Shown here piece by piece: positions 29,604 to 38,519 of a stretch of DNA of 64,000 bases. The notes below the pieces were generated by a model. The model searched no databases. It was not told where the DNA came from and was given only the letters and a program-made list of their open reading frames with translations. The DNA comes from Cryobacterium melibiosiphilum (GTDB lineage: Bacteria; Actinomycetota; Actinomycetes; Actinomycetales; Microbacteriaceae), in the NCBI RefSeq assembly GCF_003602235.1, contig NZ_QZVS01000085.1:54196-118195 (forward strand), read 5' to 3'. A program made the translations under genes and the position numbers. Each line of letters starts with the position of its first letter. The stretch's first letter is position 1.

Positions 29604-30859
29604 CCCTCAAGGAAAAGCGTGCCGCTGCTCTCAAAGCAGCGGAAGCAATCATCACCGGCGCCAAGGCTGCCGGCCGGTCGGCCACCGACGAGGAGATGAC
29701 TCAGTTCGACGGGTTCGTCACCGAGGTCAAGGGGTTCGACACCGAGCTCGAGCGCGTCTCGCGTTCCGAGAAGTCGTTTGCCGACCTCAAGGGCCTGTTC
29801 CGCGCCGAAGACCCCGCGGCACCCCTCGACGGCGGAGCTGAGGCCGAGGCGAAGTCCCTCAGCGCTCACTTCATCAAGAGCGTTGGCACCGAGACCTTGG
29901 CCCGCACCCGCGGCGTCAAGGGTGCCGGCGTCTCCACCAAGACCGAGTACAAGGCCAACACCGACACCCACGTCACCGGTGGCGGCGTATCGGGCCCGCT
30001 TGACGCGTTCCTCGTGGAGACCGACCGCACTCTCGTGCGCGGTGCCCAGGACCTCACCCCCGTCTCCAGCATGCTGGGTCAGGGAACGATCACCATCGGA
30101 AGTGCGATCCAGTACTTTATCGAGGGCGTCATCGAAGGTGACGTGGACGCCGTGGCCGAGAACGGCACCAAGGCCCAGCTGCACATCGCTGACCCGACGC
30201 CGAAGATCGCGTACCTGCGCACTCTTGCGGGCTACACCAAGGTCACCGACGAGTACTTCGAGGACCTCGCCCTGCTTTCCGGCGAGATCGACGGTCGCCT
30301 GATCCGCCGCCTCGCCCGAGCCGTCGAGCGCGAGGTCCTGACCGGCAACGGAACCGGCGCCCACCTCACCGGCCTGCTCAACGTGTCGGGCGTGCAGACG
30401 CTCACCGCAACCGCCAAGGGCGTCCCCCTTGCCGAGGCAATCCTCGACGCGACCACACTCATCGAAGACAACACGGACGGACTCTCGGCTGACGCCGTGC
30501 TGCTCAACCGTGCCGACTTCGTTGCGATGCGCAAGGCCAAGGACAGCAACGGCCAGTACTACGGCGGCGGATTCTTCACCGGCGCGTACGGCAACGGAGC
30601 GGTCATCGACGGTTCGTCCCTCTGGGATGGACTGCGGATCGTTGTGTCGCCGTTCGTTCCGTCTGGAACTGCGCTCGTCGGCGCGTTCCTGGACGCCGCC
30701 ACGCTTTACACCAAGGGTGGCGTTCGCGTCGAGATGACGAACTCCAACCAGGACGACTTCATCAACGATCGCGTGACGCTGCGCGCTCAGCGACGCGCCG
30801 CACTCGCGACCCGCGTCCCGGCCGGTCTCGTGAAGATCACGGTCACCCCCGTCGTCTAG
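29600..30859 (+). CDS. major capsid protein, HK97 fold
   Basis: A 419-residue protein. Residues 1-100 form a helical delta/scaffold domain (KEKRAAALKAAEAIITGAKAAGRSATDEEMTQFDGFVTEV). The capsid domain begins near 130 with GGGVSGPLDAFLVETDRTLVRGAQDL and includes the HK97 signatures YFIEGVIEGDVDAVAENGTKAQ and LLNVSGVQTL. The C-terminus INDRVTLRAQRRAALATRVPAGLVKI is typical. The delta domain is presumably cut off by the upstream protease. Confidence 0.92.
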   Translation: MTLKEKRAAALKAAEAIITGAKAAGRSATDEEMTQFDGFVTEVKGFDTELERVSRSEKSFADLKGLFRAEDPAAPLDGGAEAEAKSLSAHFIKSVGTETLARTRGVKGAGVSTKTEYKANTDTHVTGGGVSGPLDAFLVETDRTLVRGAQDLTPVSSMLGQGTITIGSAIQYFIEGVIEGDVDAVAENGTKAQLHIADPTPKIAYLRTLAGYTKVTDEYFEDLALLSGEIDGRLIRRLARAVEREVLTGNGTGAHLTGLLNVSGVQTLTATAKGVPLAEAILDATTLIEDNTDGLSADAVLLNRADFVAMRKAKDSNGQYYGGGFFTGAYGNGAVIDGSSLWDGLRIVVSPFVPSGTALVGAFLDAATLYTKGGVRVEMTNSNQDDFINDRVTLRAQRRAALATRVPAGLVKITVTPVV

Positions 30860-30867
30860 CTCTACCC

Positions 30868-30893
30868 GCGGGAGGGGTTAGCGCCCCTCCCGC
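30868..30893 (+). other. 10-bp hairpin after the capsid gene
   Basis: GCGGGAGGGG (30868-30877) / CCCCTCCCGC (30884-30893) with a TTAGCG loop and no U tract. It may stabilise the 3' end of the capsid message or attenuate transcription. Confidence 0.5.
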
Positions 30894-30917
30894 CCTAACT
30901 CTTGAAAGGAGCCCATC

Positions 30918-31193
30918 GTGGGTTTGAAGAACTATGAGTACCGCGGTTCGACTTGGCAGTTCGATGAGGGCCAGCAGCCTGAAAGCGCCAAGGCGTGCAA
31001 GGGGCCGGCTGCGGCTGAGACCGTGCACGTGAAGGTTAACGAGTCCGCTCTCGCTGCCGCCAAGGTCATCGCTGATGCCGAGGCCGCAGCGGTGGCTCAT
31101 GCCGAAGCCGAGAAGGTCGCGGCCGCCGAGGCAGCCGAAGCCGAAAAAGCCAAGACGCCCGCCAACAAGTCCGCCACTCTGGCCACGAAATAG
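30918..31193 (+). CDS. hypothetical head protein with Ala-rich tail
   Basis: A 91-residue protein; GTG 30918 after GAAAGGAG. Residues 1-25 (GLKNYEYRGSTWQFDEGQQPE) form a small domain; the rest is an Ala/Glu/Lys-rich helix. Small proteins between capsid and connector are common in this phage type. Confidence 0.6.
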   Translation: MGLKNYEYRGSTWQFDEGQQPESAKACKGPAAAETVHVKVNESALAAAKVIADAEAAAVAHAEAEKVAAAEAAEAEKAKTPANKSATLATK

Positions 31194-31195
31194 GG

Positions 31196-31711
31196 GTGAT
31201 CGGCGTGAGCATTCCGAACATCGTGGACGTGCTGAACGTCGATCGCCAGTTCTGGCTGGATGCTGCGAACCAGACGGTGCGCAGCTATTGCGGCTGGCAC
31301 ATCTCGCCCGTCATCGTTCAGGAATTCGAGATGGACGGCGACGGGAGCAAGACCCTAATGCTGCCGACCATGAAGCTCGGCCAGGTCATCGCTTGCACGA
31401 GTGACGGCGTGGATGTACTTTCGCTCATTCGCAAGTCGAACAAGGGCATGCTCGAGCTTTCCCGCGGGCGGTGGTCGTGTGAGCTGGGCGGTATCGTGCT
31501 GACCGTTTCTCACGGTTACGAGATCGTGCCCGCTGACGTGGCTGGCATCATCGCGGGGCTCGCGTCGCGTGCGGGATCGTCGCCGGCCGGGATCGTCTCC
31601 CAGACGGTCGGGCCGGCGTCGGTGCGTTATGGCACGGTCGGTGGTGTGGCGGCGGGCATTCCGCTGTTGCAGTCCGAAAAGGATTCCCTCGATCCCTACC
31701 GGGTGCGCTGA
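31196..31711 (+). CDS. head-tail connector protein
   Basis: A 171-residue protein. NIVDVLNVDRQFWLDAANQTVRSYCGWHISPVIVQEFEMDGDGSKTLMLP matches the gp6/gp15-like head completion fold (helical start, then a beta hairpin). Position after the capsid gene supports it. GTG 31196 is used; GTG 31205 is an alternative. It overlaps the next ATG. Confidence 0.75.
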   Translation: MIGVSIPNIVDVLNVDRQFWLDAANQTVRSYCGWHISPVIVQEFEMDGDGSKTLMLPTMKLGQVIACTSDGVDVLSLIRKSNKGMLELSRGRWSCELGGIVLTVSHGYEIVPADVAGIIAGLASRAGSSPAGIVSQTVGPASVRYGTVGGVAAGIPLLQSEKDSLDPYRVR

Positions 31712-32061
31712 TGGACTTTCCATTCGGCCAAACAGTAACCCGTGAGCGTCGAAAGCTCATCGACAACCCCTACGACCCCACGAGCCCGACTCAGGGCAGT
31801 TGGGACGATCCTGACACGATCACCGTCTATGACGCTTTCGTAGCGTCGTCGTCAAGCGCGGCGGTTCCGAGCGCCACACGGACGCAGGTCGTCACACAGA
31901 AGAGTCTCTACTGCCCGCCTGCGACGGACATCGTAGACGGCGACCGGGTGAAATCTGGTTCTCATACGTACACCGTCGACGCAGTTCCCGAGGCGGATGT
32001 CAGTCCATTCACGGGCTGGGCGCCACCGATGGAAGTACCGCTTGTGGAGGTGTCCGGGTGA
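31711..32061 (+). CDS. head-tail adaptor/stopper protein
   Basis: A 116-residue protein (FGQTVTRERRKLIDNPYDPTSPTQGSWDDPDTITVYDAFVASSSSAAVPSATRTQVVTQKSLYCPPATDIVDGDRVKSGSHTYTVDAVPEAD). The beta-rich layout with GDRV...YTVDAVP resembles phage head-closure proteins. Coupled to both neighbours. Confidence 0.7.
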   Translation: MDFPFGQTVTRERRKLIDNPYDPTSPTQGSWDDPDTITVYDAFVASSSSAAVPSATRTQVVTQKSLYCPPATDIVDGDRVKSGSHTYTVDAVPEADVSPFTGWAPPMEVPLVEVSG

Positions 32062-32327
32062 AGTTCAACGACTCGTTCTTCGTCGAGATGGGCAAGTCGG
32101 CCGGTGTACGGCGGCTCGTCAAAGATGTTGCTGATGAGGTGGCGATCGTGGCGCGCATGACGGCCCCGGTTGACTCTGGCGACTACCGCGATGGCATCGA
32201 AGTGCGGATGCGCGAAACCTCGTACCGCGCCTTCGCCATCGTCGTCGGCACCGACTGGAAAACGATGCTGGTCGAGGCCAAGACAGGCAACCTCGTGAAC
32301 GCGCTCCGGTATGTGGCTCGTGGCTGA
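32058..32327 (+). CDS. HK97 gp10-like tail completion protein
   Basis: An 89-residue protein; GTG coupled start. VADEVAIVARMTAPVDSGDYRDGIEVRMRETSYRAFAIVVGTDWKTMLVEAKTGNLVNAL matches the short gp10-like neck/tail completion family (APVDSGDYRDGI and ALVEAKTGNL-like segments). Confidence 0.75.
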   Translation: MKFNDSFFVEMGKSAGVRRLVKDVADEVAIVARMTAPVDSGDYRDGIEVRMRETSYRAFAIVVGTDWKTMLVEAKTGNLVNALRYVARG

Positions 32328-32745
32328 CCCGCTGGTCATCCATGCCGACCTGATGCTGTTCCTCACCGGATGGTTTCGGGAGGCTCTGGCGGCTCGTCCT
32401 GAATCGTATTGCCAGGGCGTCGTCGTCACGCATCAGGAGCCGTCGGGCGACTTGCCTGAGCGGTGTCTGGTAATCCGTGTCGACGGTGGCCCTGATACGT
32501 CGATTCTGACCGCTGAGCGTGATGTCGGGCTGTCGATCCTTGCGGGGACCAAAGAGAACCCGCAGGAGGCGATCCAGCTCGCGCTCATGGTCCATGCGCT
32601 GCGTTCGCAGATCCCCGGGCTTGAGCCAGGGAATCCAGTCGCCGCGGTCCTGTCCTCAAACGGTCCGTTCGCCGTCGTGGAAACACAGCCCGTCGCACGG
32701 CAGTACATCACACTCGTGCTCGGCGTCGTCGGCACCCTGCTCTAA
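32311..32745 (+). CDS. tail terminator protein
   Basis: A 144-residue protein placed just before the major tail protein. It has DLMLFLTGWFREALAARPE, VVTHQEPSGDLPERCLVIRVDGG, and VGLSILAGTKENPQEAIQLALMVHALRSQIPG, the alpha/beta pattern of minor tail protein U-type terminators that cap the tail tube. The start at ATG 32311 overlaps the previous gene by 17 nt. Confidence 0.7.
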   Translation: MWLVADPLVIHADLMLFLTGWFREALAARPESYCQGVVVTHQEPSGDLPERCLVIRVDGGPDTSILTAERDVGLSILAGTKENPQEAIQLALMVHALRSQIPGLEPGNPVAAVLSSNGPFAVVETQPVARQYITLVLGVVGTLL

Positions 32746-32787
32746 CCGATTCTCACCTCTCAGGCGCACTCCGATTTTCGGTCACCC

Positions 32788-32817
32788 GGTAACGCGGTAA
32801 TTCGTTACCGCATTACC
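32788..32817 (+). other. long symmetric hairpin before the tail protein gene
   Basis: GGTAACGCGGTAA (32788-32800) / TTACCGCATTACC (32805-32817) with a TTCG tetraloop; 12 of 13 positions pair, with one C-A mismatch. More GTTACC copies follow. It is upstream of a normal terminator, so its role is unclear: RNA stability element or protein-binding site. Confidence 0.6.
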
Positions 32818-32840
32818 CCCGTTACCCCTTTCCCATTCAC

Positions 32841-32870
32841 GGCCTCGCTTCGGCGGGGCCTTTCGCTTTT
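32841..32870 (+). terminator. terminator before the major tail protein gene
   Basis: GGCCTCGC (32841-32848) / GCGGGGCC (32853-32860) with a TTCG loop, then TTTCGCTTTT. The RBS AGGAG of the tail protein gene follows at once. Confidence 0.7.
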
Positions 32871-32881
32871 AGGAGCACATC

Positions 32882-33700
32882 ATGACCGTCGACGCATCCG
32901 GCAACGACCTTTCCGCCGTAGGCATCCCGATTACGGGGTTCCTCGGATTCGCCCCCAAGGGAACCGTTTTCCCCACATCCACCGAGGGCGCAGCGAGCAC
33001 GTTCACGCTCCCCATCGCGTTCGTCAAGGCCGGGCTGCTGACCGAAGACGGTGGGTTCGAGTGGACGCTTGAGCCTGACGGCGACCCGATCAAGTTCTAC
33101 CAGGACGGCTACCAGATCCCGTCCGGCCTCGCGAACGCGACCCTTGTCGTCAAGCTCGCGCAGTACGACGCCATGGTGCGGGAGCTGTCCTACGGCAAGA
33201 CCGCGGACGCGAACGGCTACCTGACCATCGACGCCGGCGGCCACGCTGTGGAGTATGTCGCGTTCACCGAAGAGATCTTTAAGTCCGGCGCGATCCGCCG
33301 CCGCATCGCTGAGGTCTCCGTGACCGGCGCGAAGGTCGACAAGAGCGAGCGTGGCGCCGTCAACGGCACCGAGCTGACGTGCGCGGCCAAGCGCTCCGCG
33401 TCGCTCGGTAACGACCACATCGGCGAGTGGTGGCTTCCAGCATCGTCCGGCACTGCGCCGACCGTGACCGCTGCCAGCCCTTCTGGTGCAGCGACGGCCG
33501 CGACGGTAACGATCACCGGTACCGGATTTACTGGGGCCACTGCAGTGAAGTTCGGAGCTGCGAACGCCACAAGCTTCAACGTGGTCAGCTCGACGTCGAT
33601 CACGGCCGTCATGCCGTCCGGTACCTCGGGTTCGGCTGAGATTACGGTCACGACCGCGTACGGCACTTCCAACTCGTTCGCATACACGCGAGCCGCATGA
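32882..33700 (+). CDS. major tail protein with C-terminal Ig-like (IPT/TIG) domain
   Basis: A 272-residue protein. Residues 1-190 form a tail-tube domain (IPITGFLGFAPKGTVFPTS...LPIAFVKAGLLTEDGGFEWTLEPDGDPIKFYQDGYQIP). Residues 195-272 form an IPT/TIG-type Ig-like domain (APTVTAASPSGAATAATVTITGTGFTGATAVKFGAANATSFNVVSSTSITAVMPSGTSGSAEITVTTAYGTS). Such decorations project from the tube and may bind host surfaces weakly. AGGAG precedes ATG 32882. Confidence 0.88.
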   Translation: MTVDASGNDLSAVGIPITGFLGFAPKGTVFPTSTEGAASTFTLPIAFVKAGLLTEDGGFEWTLEPDGDPIKFYQDGYQIPSGLANATLVVKLAQYDAMVRELSYGKTADANGYLTIDAGGHAVEYVAFTEEIFKSGAIRRRIAEVSVTGAKVDKSERGAVNGTELTCAAKRSASLGNDHIGEWWLPASSGTAPTVTAASPSGAATAATVTITGTGFTGATAVKFGAANATSFNVVSSTSITAVMPSGTSGSAEITVTTAYGTSNSFAYTRAA

Positions 33701-33705
33701 GCGAG

Positions 33706-33735
33706 CGGGTGGCTGGGCTTCGGCCTAACCACCCG
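33706..33735 (+). terminator. hairpin after the tail protein gene
   Basis: CGGGTGG (33706-33712) / CCACCCG (33729-33735) with an inner GGC-TTCG-GCC. No T tract follows on the plus strand. It may separate the tail gene from the antisense HNH gene. Confidence 0.5.
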
Positions 33736-33740
33736 CACTC

Positions 33741-34289
33741 CTATTCAACATGGGCCCATGTCTTGCGGTTTACTACGTACCAAGCATTCGGAGTGGAAAT
33801 CCCGAACTCGCGCGCAAGTTCGGTCTGAGTCTCGCCGTTGGCATAACGCCTGCGAATCTCGCGCACCTTGTCCTCGTTAAGTTTCGAGGATCGGTGAGCT
33901 GTTCCTCGCTGGCCGGTCCACGAACCCCAGGCGACGGGCGACGTCCACCGTTCAAGAGTGTCGGTGTTGTTGTCGGCGGTTGTGCCAGAGACGAGATGAT
34001 CGGGCTTCACGCACGGCCTGTTGTCGCACGTGTGCCGGACAACAACACCACTGGGGAGATAACCCCCATTGGCAGCCGCAAACGCCGCCCTATGGGTGTA
34101 TAGACGCACGCGTTTTCCAGTCAAACCGCCACCCGTAACGCCGTATCCATTGTTCGCGCGCCCGCCGATCCACACTCTGCATTCGCCTTCATCGACCGAC
34201 CTCAGGATGAGTCGAGCCATCATCTTCTCCGCGCCAGCAGGTGTGAAGTGGATGGCTGTTGATTTCTCGTCATTTCCCGGGTTATTCAT
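33741..34289 (-). CDS. HNH endonuclease with C-terminal HTH, inserted antisense
   Basis: A 182-residue protein. The HNH_3-type core is CRVWIGGRANNGYGVTGGGLTGKRVRLYTHRAAFAAANGGYLPSGVVVRHTCDNRPCVKPDHLVSGTTADN. The C-terminus SSKLNEDKVREIRRRYANGETQTELAREFGISTPNAWYVVNRKTW is a helix-turn-helix of the NUMOD/Hin type. It stands between the tail protein and chaperone genes on the other strand, so it is a selfish insert. Its upstream region lacks the cassette leader. Confidence 0.85.
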   Translation of the reverse strand: MNNPGNDEKSTAIHFTPAGAEKMMARLILRSVDEGECRVWIGGRANNGYGVTGGGLTGKRVRLYTHRAAFAAANGGYLPSGVVVRHTCDNRPCVKPDHLVSGTTADNNTDTLERWTSPVAWGSWTGQRGTAHRSSKLNEDKVREIRRRYANGETQTELAREFGISTPNAWYVVNRKTWAHVE

Positions 34290-34345
34290 AACTCCAGTGT
34301 ATGCCCTGCGCGTACATCATCGAACTGCGTAACCAGCTTTGCTGC

Positions 34346-34380
34346 GGGCAGGGACCGTGATGGGAGCCCCTGCCCGTTTT
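34346..34380 (+). terminator. terminator before tail chaperone genes
   Basis: GGGCAGGG (34346-34353) / CCCTGCCC (34368-34375) followed by GTTTT. The 14-nt loop is large, so efficiency may be modest. Confidence 0.5.
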
Positions 34381-34414
34381 ATCCCATCGCCCCATCCTCA
34401 CCAGAAAGGCCATC

Positions 34415-34807
34415 ATGGCAACCGTAAAAACCGCTCCGACTCCCGGCCCCAAGCCTGACTACTTCGTTGTCGAGGACCACCTCAAGTGCCAGACCGGCGA
34501 GGGCGAGAAGTCGATCGACATGCGCATCCCGCTCGATCGCATCGAACTCTTCATGGACATGGGCGAACTCGACCTTGCCTCACAGAAGCTGCCGCGGTAC
34601 ACCCTGGACAACATCCTCTGGCCTGAGGACCGTGACGAGCTCGTGAAGATGCGCGACGGTGCCAAGGTCATCGAGATCATCACCGAGTTCACCAAGGCGC
34701 TCGGTAAGCGCATGGGCGCTGACATGGGGGAATCCGAGCCCTCTATCGCTTCGTCGGAAAGCATAGAGCGGCCCTCCGATACGACTTCCGACACCGATTC
34801 GGAGTAA
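34415..34807 (+). CDS. tail assembly chaperone, short product (G-like)
   Basis: A 130-residue protein after GAAAGG (DYFVVEDHLKCQTGEGEKSIDMRIPLDRIELFMDMGELDLASQKLPRYTLDNILWPEDRDELVKMRDGAKVIEIITEFTKALGKRMG). Between major tail protein and tape measure this is the G-type chaperone. A slippery G5AA at 34726-34732 allows a longer G-T product. Confidence 0.85.
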   Translation: MATVKTAPTPGPKPDYFVVEDHLKCQTGEGEKSIDMRIPLDRIELFMDMGELDLASQKLPRYTLDNILWPEDRDELVKMRDGAKVIEIITEFTKALGKRMGADMGESEPSIASSESIERPSDTTSDTDSE

Positions 34808-35118
34808 GTCTCTCGGAGATCGGGCGCAGCATCCCCTTCGATGAGGCGTCCGATCTGATCGACGAGCTCAGGCGCGATTTTGGGTCGCACCTGAACGCAA
34901 GCATAAATAGCTGGGTCTTCGCGGCCAGCTACGGCGAGGTTATGGGCGGCATCCACGCCGCTTCATTCATGAACGCGAACCGCGATGTAGAAGAGCACCC
35001 AGCACCGTTCGACCTGCCTATGCCATGGCCGAAGGTCGCGGCCATCGAAGACGTCACACCCGAAGAGCGCGCCGCCCTGCGCGCATCACTAGAGCGCCGG
35101 TCGGCGTTCGCTCGCTAA
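34415..35118 (+). CDS. tail assembly chaperone G-T fusion by -1 frameshift
   Basis: At 34724 the zero frame reads ATG GGG GAA; slipping back one base in the G5 run gives GGG GGA ATC. The -1 frame is then open to TAA 35116-35118 and encodes IRALYRFVGKHRAALRYDFRHRFGVSLSEIGRSIPFDEASDLIDELRRDFGSHLNASINSW..., typical of the T part (EIGRSIPFDEA..L...L). The T part has no start of its own with a usable RBS. The mechanism is standard for siphophage tails. Confidence 0.85.
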
Positions 35119-35136
35119 TCCCTGATAGGAGCCGCC

Positions 35137-37710
35137 ATGTCGACCGTTGGAACTGCTGACGTTGCCATTTTCCCGACTTTCAAGGGCTTCCGGGCTGAAG
35201 TAACGTCTGAGGTTGACGCGACCGCATCATCCTCGGGTGATCGTTTCAAGACCGTGTTCGGCAACGCAATCAAGGGTGTCGGCGTTGCAGTGGCCGCCGG
35301 TGTCGGTGTGGCGATCGCGGGCATCGCGGCTGTCGCCGGCGCCGGGCTTTCCCGGGCACTGAACCTCCAGGACGCCGAAGCTCAACTGACTGGGCTGGGG
35401 CACTCGGCCGAGGCTGTAAGCCAGATCATGGACAACGCACTGGTGGCCGTCGAAGGTACGGCTTTCAGGCTTGATGCGGCGGCAGGCACCGCGGCATCCG
35501 CTGTCGCAGCTGGCATCAAACCCGGTGAGGCTCTCACGCGCACGCTGCGCCTCACCGCTGACGCCGCGACCATCGGCAAGGCATCGCTGTCCGAAATGGG
35601 CGACATGGTCAACAAGGTCGCGACGAACGGCAAGCTGACTACCGAGGTTCTGCAGCAGTTCCAGACTCGCCAGATCCCGCTTCTCCAGCTGGTTGCCGAT
35701 GAGTACGGCGTAACTACGGAGGCCGCCTCCAAAATGATCACTAAGGGTGAAGTTGACTTCGCCCGGTTCCAGTCCGCGCTTGAGGCCGGCGTCGGTGGTG
35801 CTGCTCTATCATCCGGCAACACGGCTCGCGGAGCATGGGCGAACGTCGGCGCAGCATGGTCCAAGCTCGGCGCGCTTTTTGTGGGGTCATCTGTAGAAGG
35901 TGCTCCCGTTCTTTTTGTGGCGATCTCCAATGCCATCAAGCGACTTACGGCCGCCGTCGAACCGCTCGCGGCCAAATTCAGCGGAGCGCTCACCCCGGCA
36001 ATCGCTGGACTCTCCGCGTGGATCTCGACCATCGACTTCGACGCCGTGGCAGCGAATATCGGCACGGCCTTCGCATGGATCGCAAGCGCTTTCGACAAGA
36101 TCGTGACCGCCTTCAAGTCGGGCGACTTCTCGACTCTTGGGGCAACCCTCGGCGGCATCGGTGATGTGGCGGGGCCACTAATTCCCGTCTTCGTCGAGGT
36201 GGCTCGGGCCGTGGGTGGCATCGCGGGCACCATTGGCGAGCTGCTGGCCGCCGGTGTCCCGCTGCTGATTCCCATTCTGCAATCCTTCACCGATATTCTC
36301 GGATGGCTCGGCGACAATGCAGAGCTCATTACGCCGATCATCGTCGCCCTCGCCGCCGGCATCCTGATCTACAAGGCTGCGCAGGTCGCGTCAATCGGCA
36401 CAGCGATAATTTCGCTGCCCCTCACGGCGCTGCAGATCGCTGCTGACCTCGCGCGTACTCACGCGCTGGTCAGGAACACCAATGCGATGATTCTGAATAA
36501 CACGGCCGAGAAGGCGGGGACGCTGACACGGCTTCCCGCCACGGCATCGATCCTGGCATCCGCTGCGGCTGCTGTCGCTCACCGCATCGCCACAGTTGCT
36601 GGAACCGTCGCTCAAAAGGCTGCCGCTGCGGCCCAATGGGCCATGAACGTAGCCATGTCCGCAAACCCGATCGCGATTATCGTGATTGCCATTGCGGCAC
36701 TGGTCGCCGGCCTGATCTGGTTCTTCACCCAGACCAAGCTCGGGCAGGAAGTGTGGGCCAACTTCACCCGGTTCCTAGGTGAAGCCTGGACGAATATCCA
36801 GCTGTTTATCGGCCAAGCAATCGCCAACGTGATCGCGTTCGTGACCGAAAACTGGGGGCTTTTGCTCTCGCTCCTGATCGGGCCCCTGGGACTGGTGATT
36901 CAGTGGATCGTTGAAAACTGGTCCGGAATCGTGACGTTTTTCTCTGATTTGTTCATTGGAATCGTCGCGTTTTTCGTCCAGTTCGGCACGGACGTGTGGA
37001 ACACGGTCGTGGCGCTGTGGGAGACGGTCAAGGCCACTTTCGCGGCGGCGATCGCGTTCCTGCTCGACCTGTTCCTCAAGTTCACCCCGCTCGGCATCCT
37101 GATCTCGAACTGGGGCGCGATCACAGCATTCTTCGGCACGGCGATGTCGAATATCGGTACCGCCGTCTCGACTGGAATCGGCACGGTCATTGGATTGTTC
37201 ACCGCGCTCCCCGGCAAGATCATGGGCGCCCTGGGCAACATGGGCACCTTCCTACTGGACGCCGGCAAGGACCTCATGGGTGGCTTCATTGAGGGCATCG
37301 AGGGGATGCTCGGTGGCATCGGTGACGCGGTAGGCAACGCCATGGATTTCGTGGCTGATTTTTTCCCGCACTCGCCGGCCAAGCGCGGTCAGTTCTCCGG
37401 ATCCGGCTGGCGCAAGGTGCTCGAGGCTGGCACCGCGATCGGCAACCAGCTCGGAGCCGGCTTCGAAGCCGCAGAGCCGACTCTCACGACCCGACTCGAT
37501 GCGGTACTCAACCGCTCGGCGTTCACCCCTCGGGTAGATGCGGTAAACGCGCAGCTGTCCAATTCATCGGCAAATTCGAGCCGCCCGATCTACGTCCAGA
37601 ACCCGTTCACCGGGGAGTACTTACTCGCGCAGGTCTCCGACGTCGCAGACGGTCAAATCAGCAAGGCCGACGCCGCCAATTCAGCTACTACGACAGGACG
37701 GCGACGATGA
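35137..37710 (+). CDS. tape measure protein
   Basis: An 857-residue protein after GATAGGAG. The N-terminal part (GVGVAVAAGVGVAIAGIAAVAGAGLSRALNLQDAEAQLTGLGHSAEAVSQIM) and the domain LKQ-like MVNKVATNGKLTTEVLQQFQTRQIPLLQLVADEYGVTTEAASKMITKGEVDF match TMP_2/tape measure domains. Several hydrophobic segments lie in the middle and at 500-720, as usual for proteins that insert into the host membrane. Length suggests a tail of about 130 nm by the usual proportionality (estimate). Confidence 0.92.
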   Translation: MSTVGTADVAIFPTFKGFRAEVTSEVDATASSSGDRFKTVFGNAIKGVGVAVAAGVGVAIAGIAAVAGAGLSRALNLQDAEAQLTGLGHSAEAVSQIMDNALVAVEGTAFRLDAAAGTAASAVAAGIKPGEALTRTLRLTADAATIGKASLSEMGDMVNKVATNGKLTTEVLQQFQTRQIPLLQLVADEYGVTTEAASKMITKGEVDFARFQSALEAGVGGAALSSGNTARGAWANVGAAWSKLGALFVGSSVEGAPVLFVAISNAIKRLTAAVEPLAAKFSGALTPAIAGLSAWISTIDFDAVAANIGTAFAWIASAFDKIVTAFKSGDFSTLGATLGGIGDVAGPLIPVFVEVARAVGGIAGTIGELLAAGVPLLIPILQSFTDILGWLGDNAELITPIIVALAAGILIYKAAQVASIGTAIISLPLTALQIAADLARTHALVRNTNAMILNNTAEKAGTLTRLPATASILASAAAAVAHRIATVAGTVAQKAAAAAQWAMNVAMSANPIAIIVIAIAALVAGLIWFFTQTKLGQEVWANFTRFLGEAWTNIQLFIGQAIANVIAFVTENWGLLLSLLIGPLGLVIQWIVENWSGIVTFFSDLFIGIVAFFVQFGTDVWNTVVALWETVKATFAAAIAFLLDLFLKFTPLGILISNWGAITAFFGTAMSNIGTAVSTGIGTVIGLFTALPGKIMGALGNMGTFLLDAGKDLMGGFIEGIEGMLGGIGDAVGNAMDFVADFFPHSPAKRGQFSGSGWRKVLEAGTAIGNQLGAGFEAAEPTLTTRLDAVLNRSAFTPRVDAVNAQLSNSSANSSRPIYVQNPFTGEYLLAQVSDVADGQISKADAANSATTTGRRR

Positions 37711-38519
37711 CACTCATAGTGCGCGCGACACCCGCAGACCGGCCCTCACCGTACATCGACGTGCTCGTGACCGATCCTCTCGGGGAGCGGTTCACGGTCA
37801 CGCGGATGTGCGGCGGGCGCTCGTTCAAGGTGCGCGGCATGGTCAACGTCTCGTCGGCCGGCGGTGGCACGATCCGCGATCACGAGGCTGGTTTCGATGT
37901 CCCATCGACGTATCGGGTGGAGTACTTCACGTCGGGAGCTTCGGTGGGCTTTTCGGAGACGGCCACTGGGACTCTGTACGGCCTCGAGCCGGGGTGGGCA
38001 TGGTTCTCGGATCCGCTCAATCCCGAGAGCGCGGTGAAGGTGCGGCTCCTGAACGGCGCGGCATCAGCCCTGTCGCGATCGACGCCGGCGGAACTGCTCG
38101 AGGTCCCGCGCCGGTCGGTCGGCTTCACCCTGCCAGGCACGCGCGGCGGCCTCAAACAGGTCGTGCTGGACTGCTACACGGAGACGCGGGAAGACGGCGA
38201 ACGGTTCGACGCTCTCTTCGGTGGCTACGACTCGGATGCGCTCTCAATCGTGTGCGTCCGTGCGTCGCCTGAGACATGGCTGCCCCCGACTCTGTTCGCG
38301 TTCGTGGGGTCGCCGGTAGCGCACCCGGTCGGCCAGCGCGGGGATGCTCTCACGTGGTCGCTGAGCGGCGATGAGACATCACCGCCCGCGCCCGCATTCG
38401 TCACACCGCTGCTCGAATACGACGACTTCACGGCGTGGTTCGCCACCTACGACGAGTTCGAGGCGAGCTATCCAGATTACTTGACAGCCCAGTCCGACTA
38501 CAGCGTGAGGGGTGCCTGA
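37707..38519 (+). CDS. distal tail / minor tail protein
   Basis: A 270-residue beta-rich protein coupled to the tape measure gene, the normal place of the distal tail (Dit-like) protein. It has RVEYFTSGASVGFSETATGTLYGLEPGWAWFSDPLNPESAVKVRLLNG and PTLFAFVGSPVAHPVGQRGDALTWSLSGDETSPP. Function is from position. Confidence 0.7.
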   Translation: MTLIVRATPADRPSPYIDVLVTDPLGERFTVTRMCGGRSFKVRGMVNVSSAGGGTIRDHEAGFDVPSTYRVEYFTSGASVGFSETATGTLYGLEPGWAWFSDPLNPESAVKVRLLNGAASALSRSTPAELLEVPRRSVGFTLPGTRGGLKQVVLDCYTETREDGERFDALFGGYDSDALSIVCVRASPETWLPPTLFAFVGSPVAHPVGQRGDALTWSLSGDETSPPAPAFVTPLLEYDDFTAWFATYDEFEASYPDYLTAQSDYSVRGA

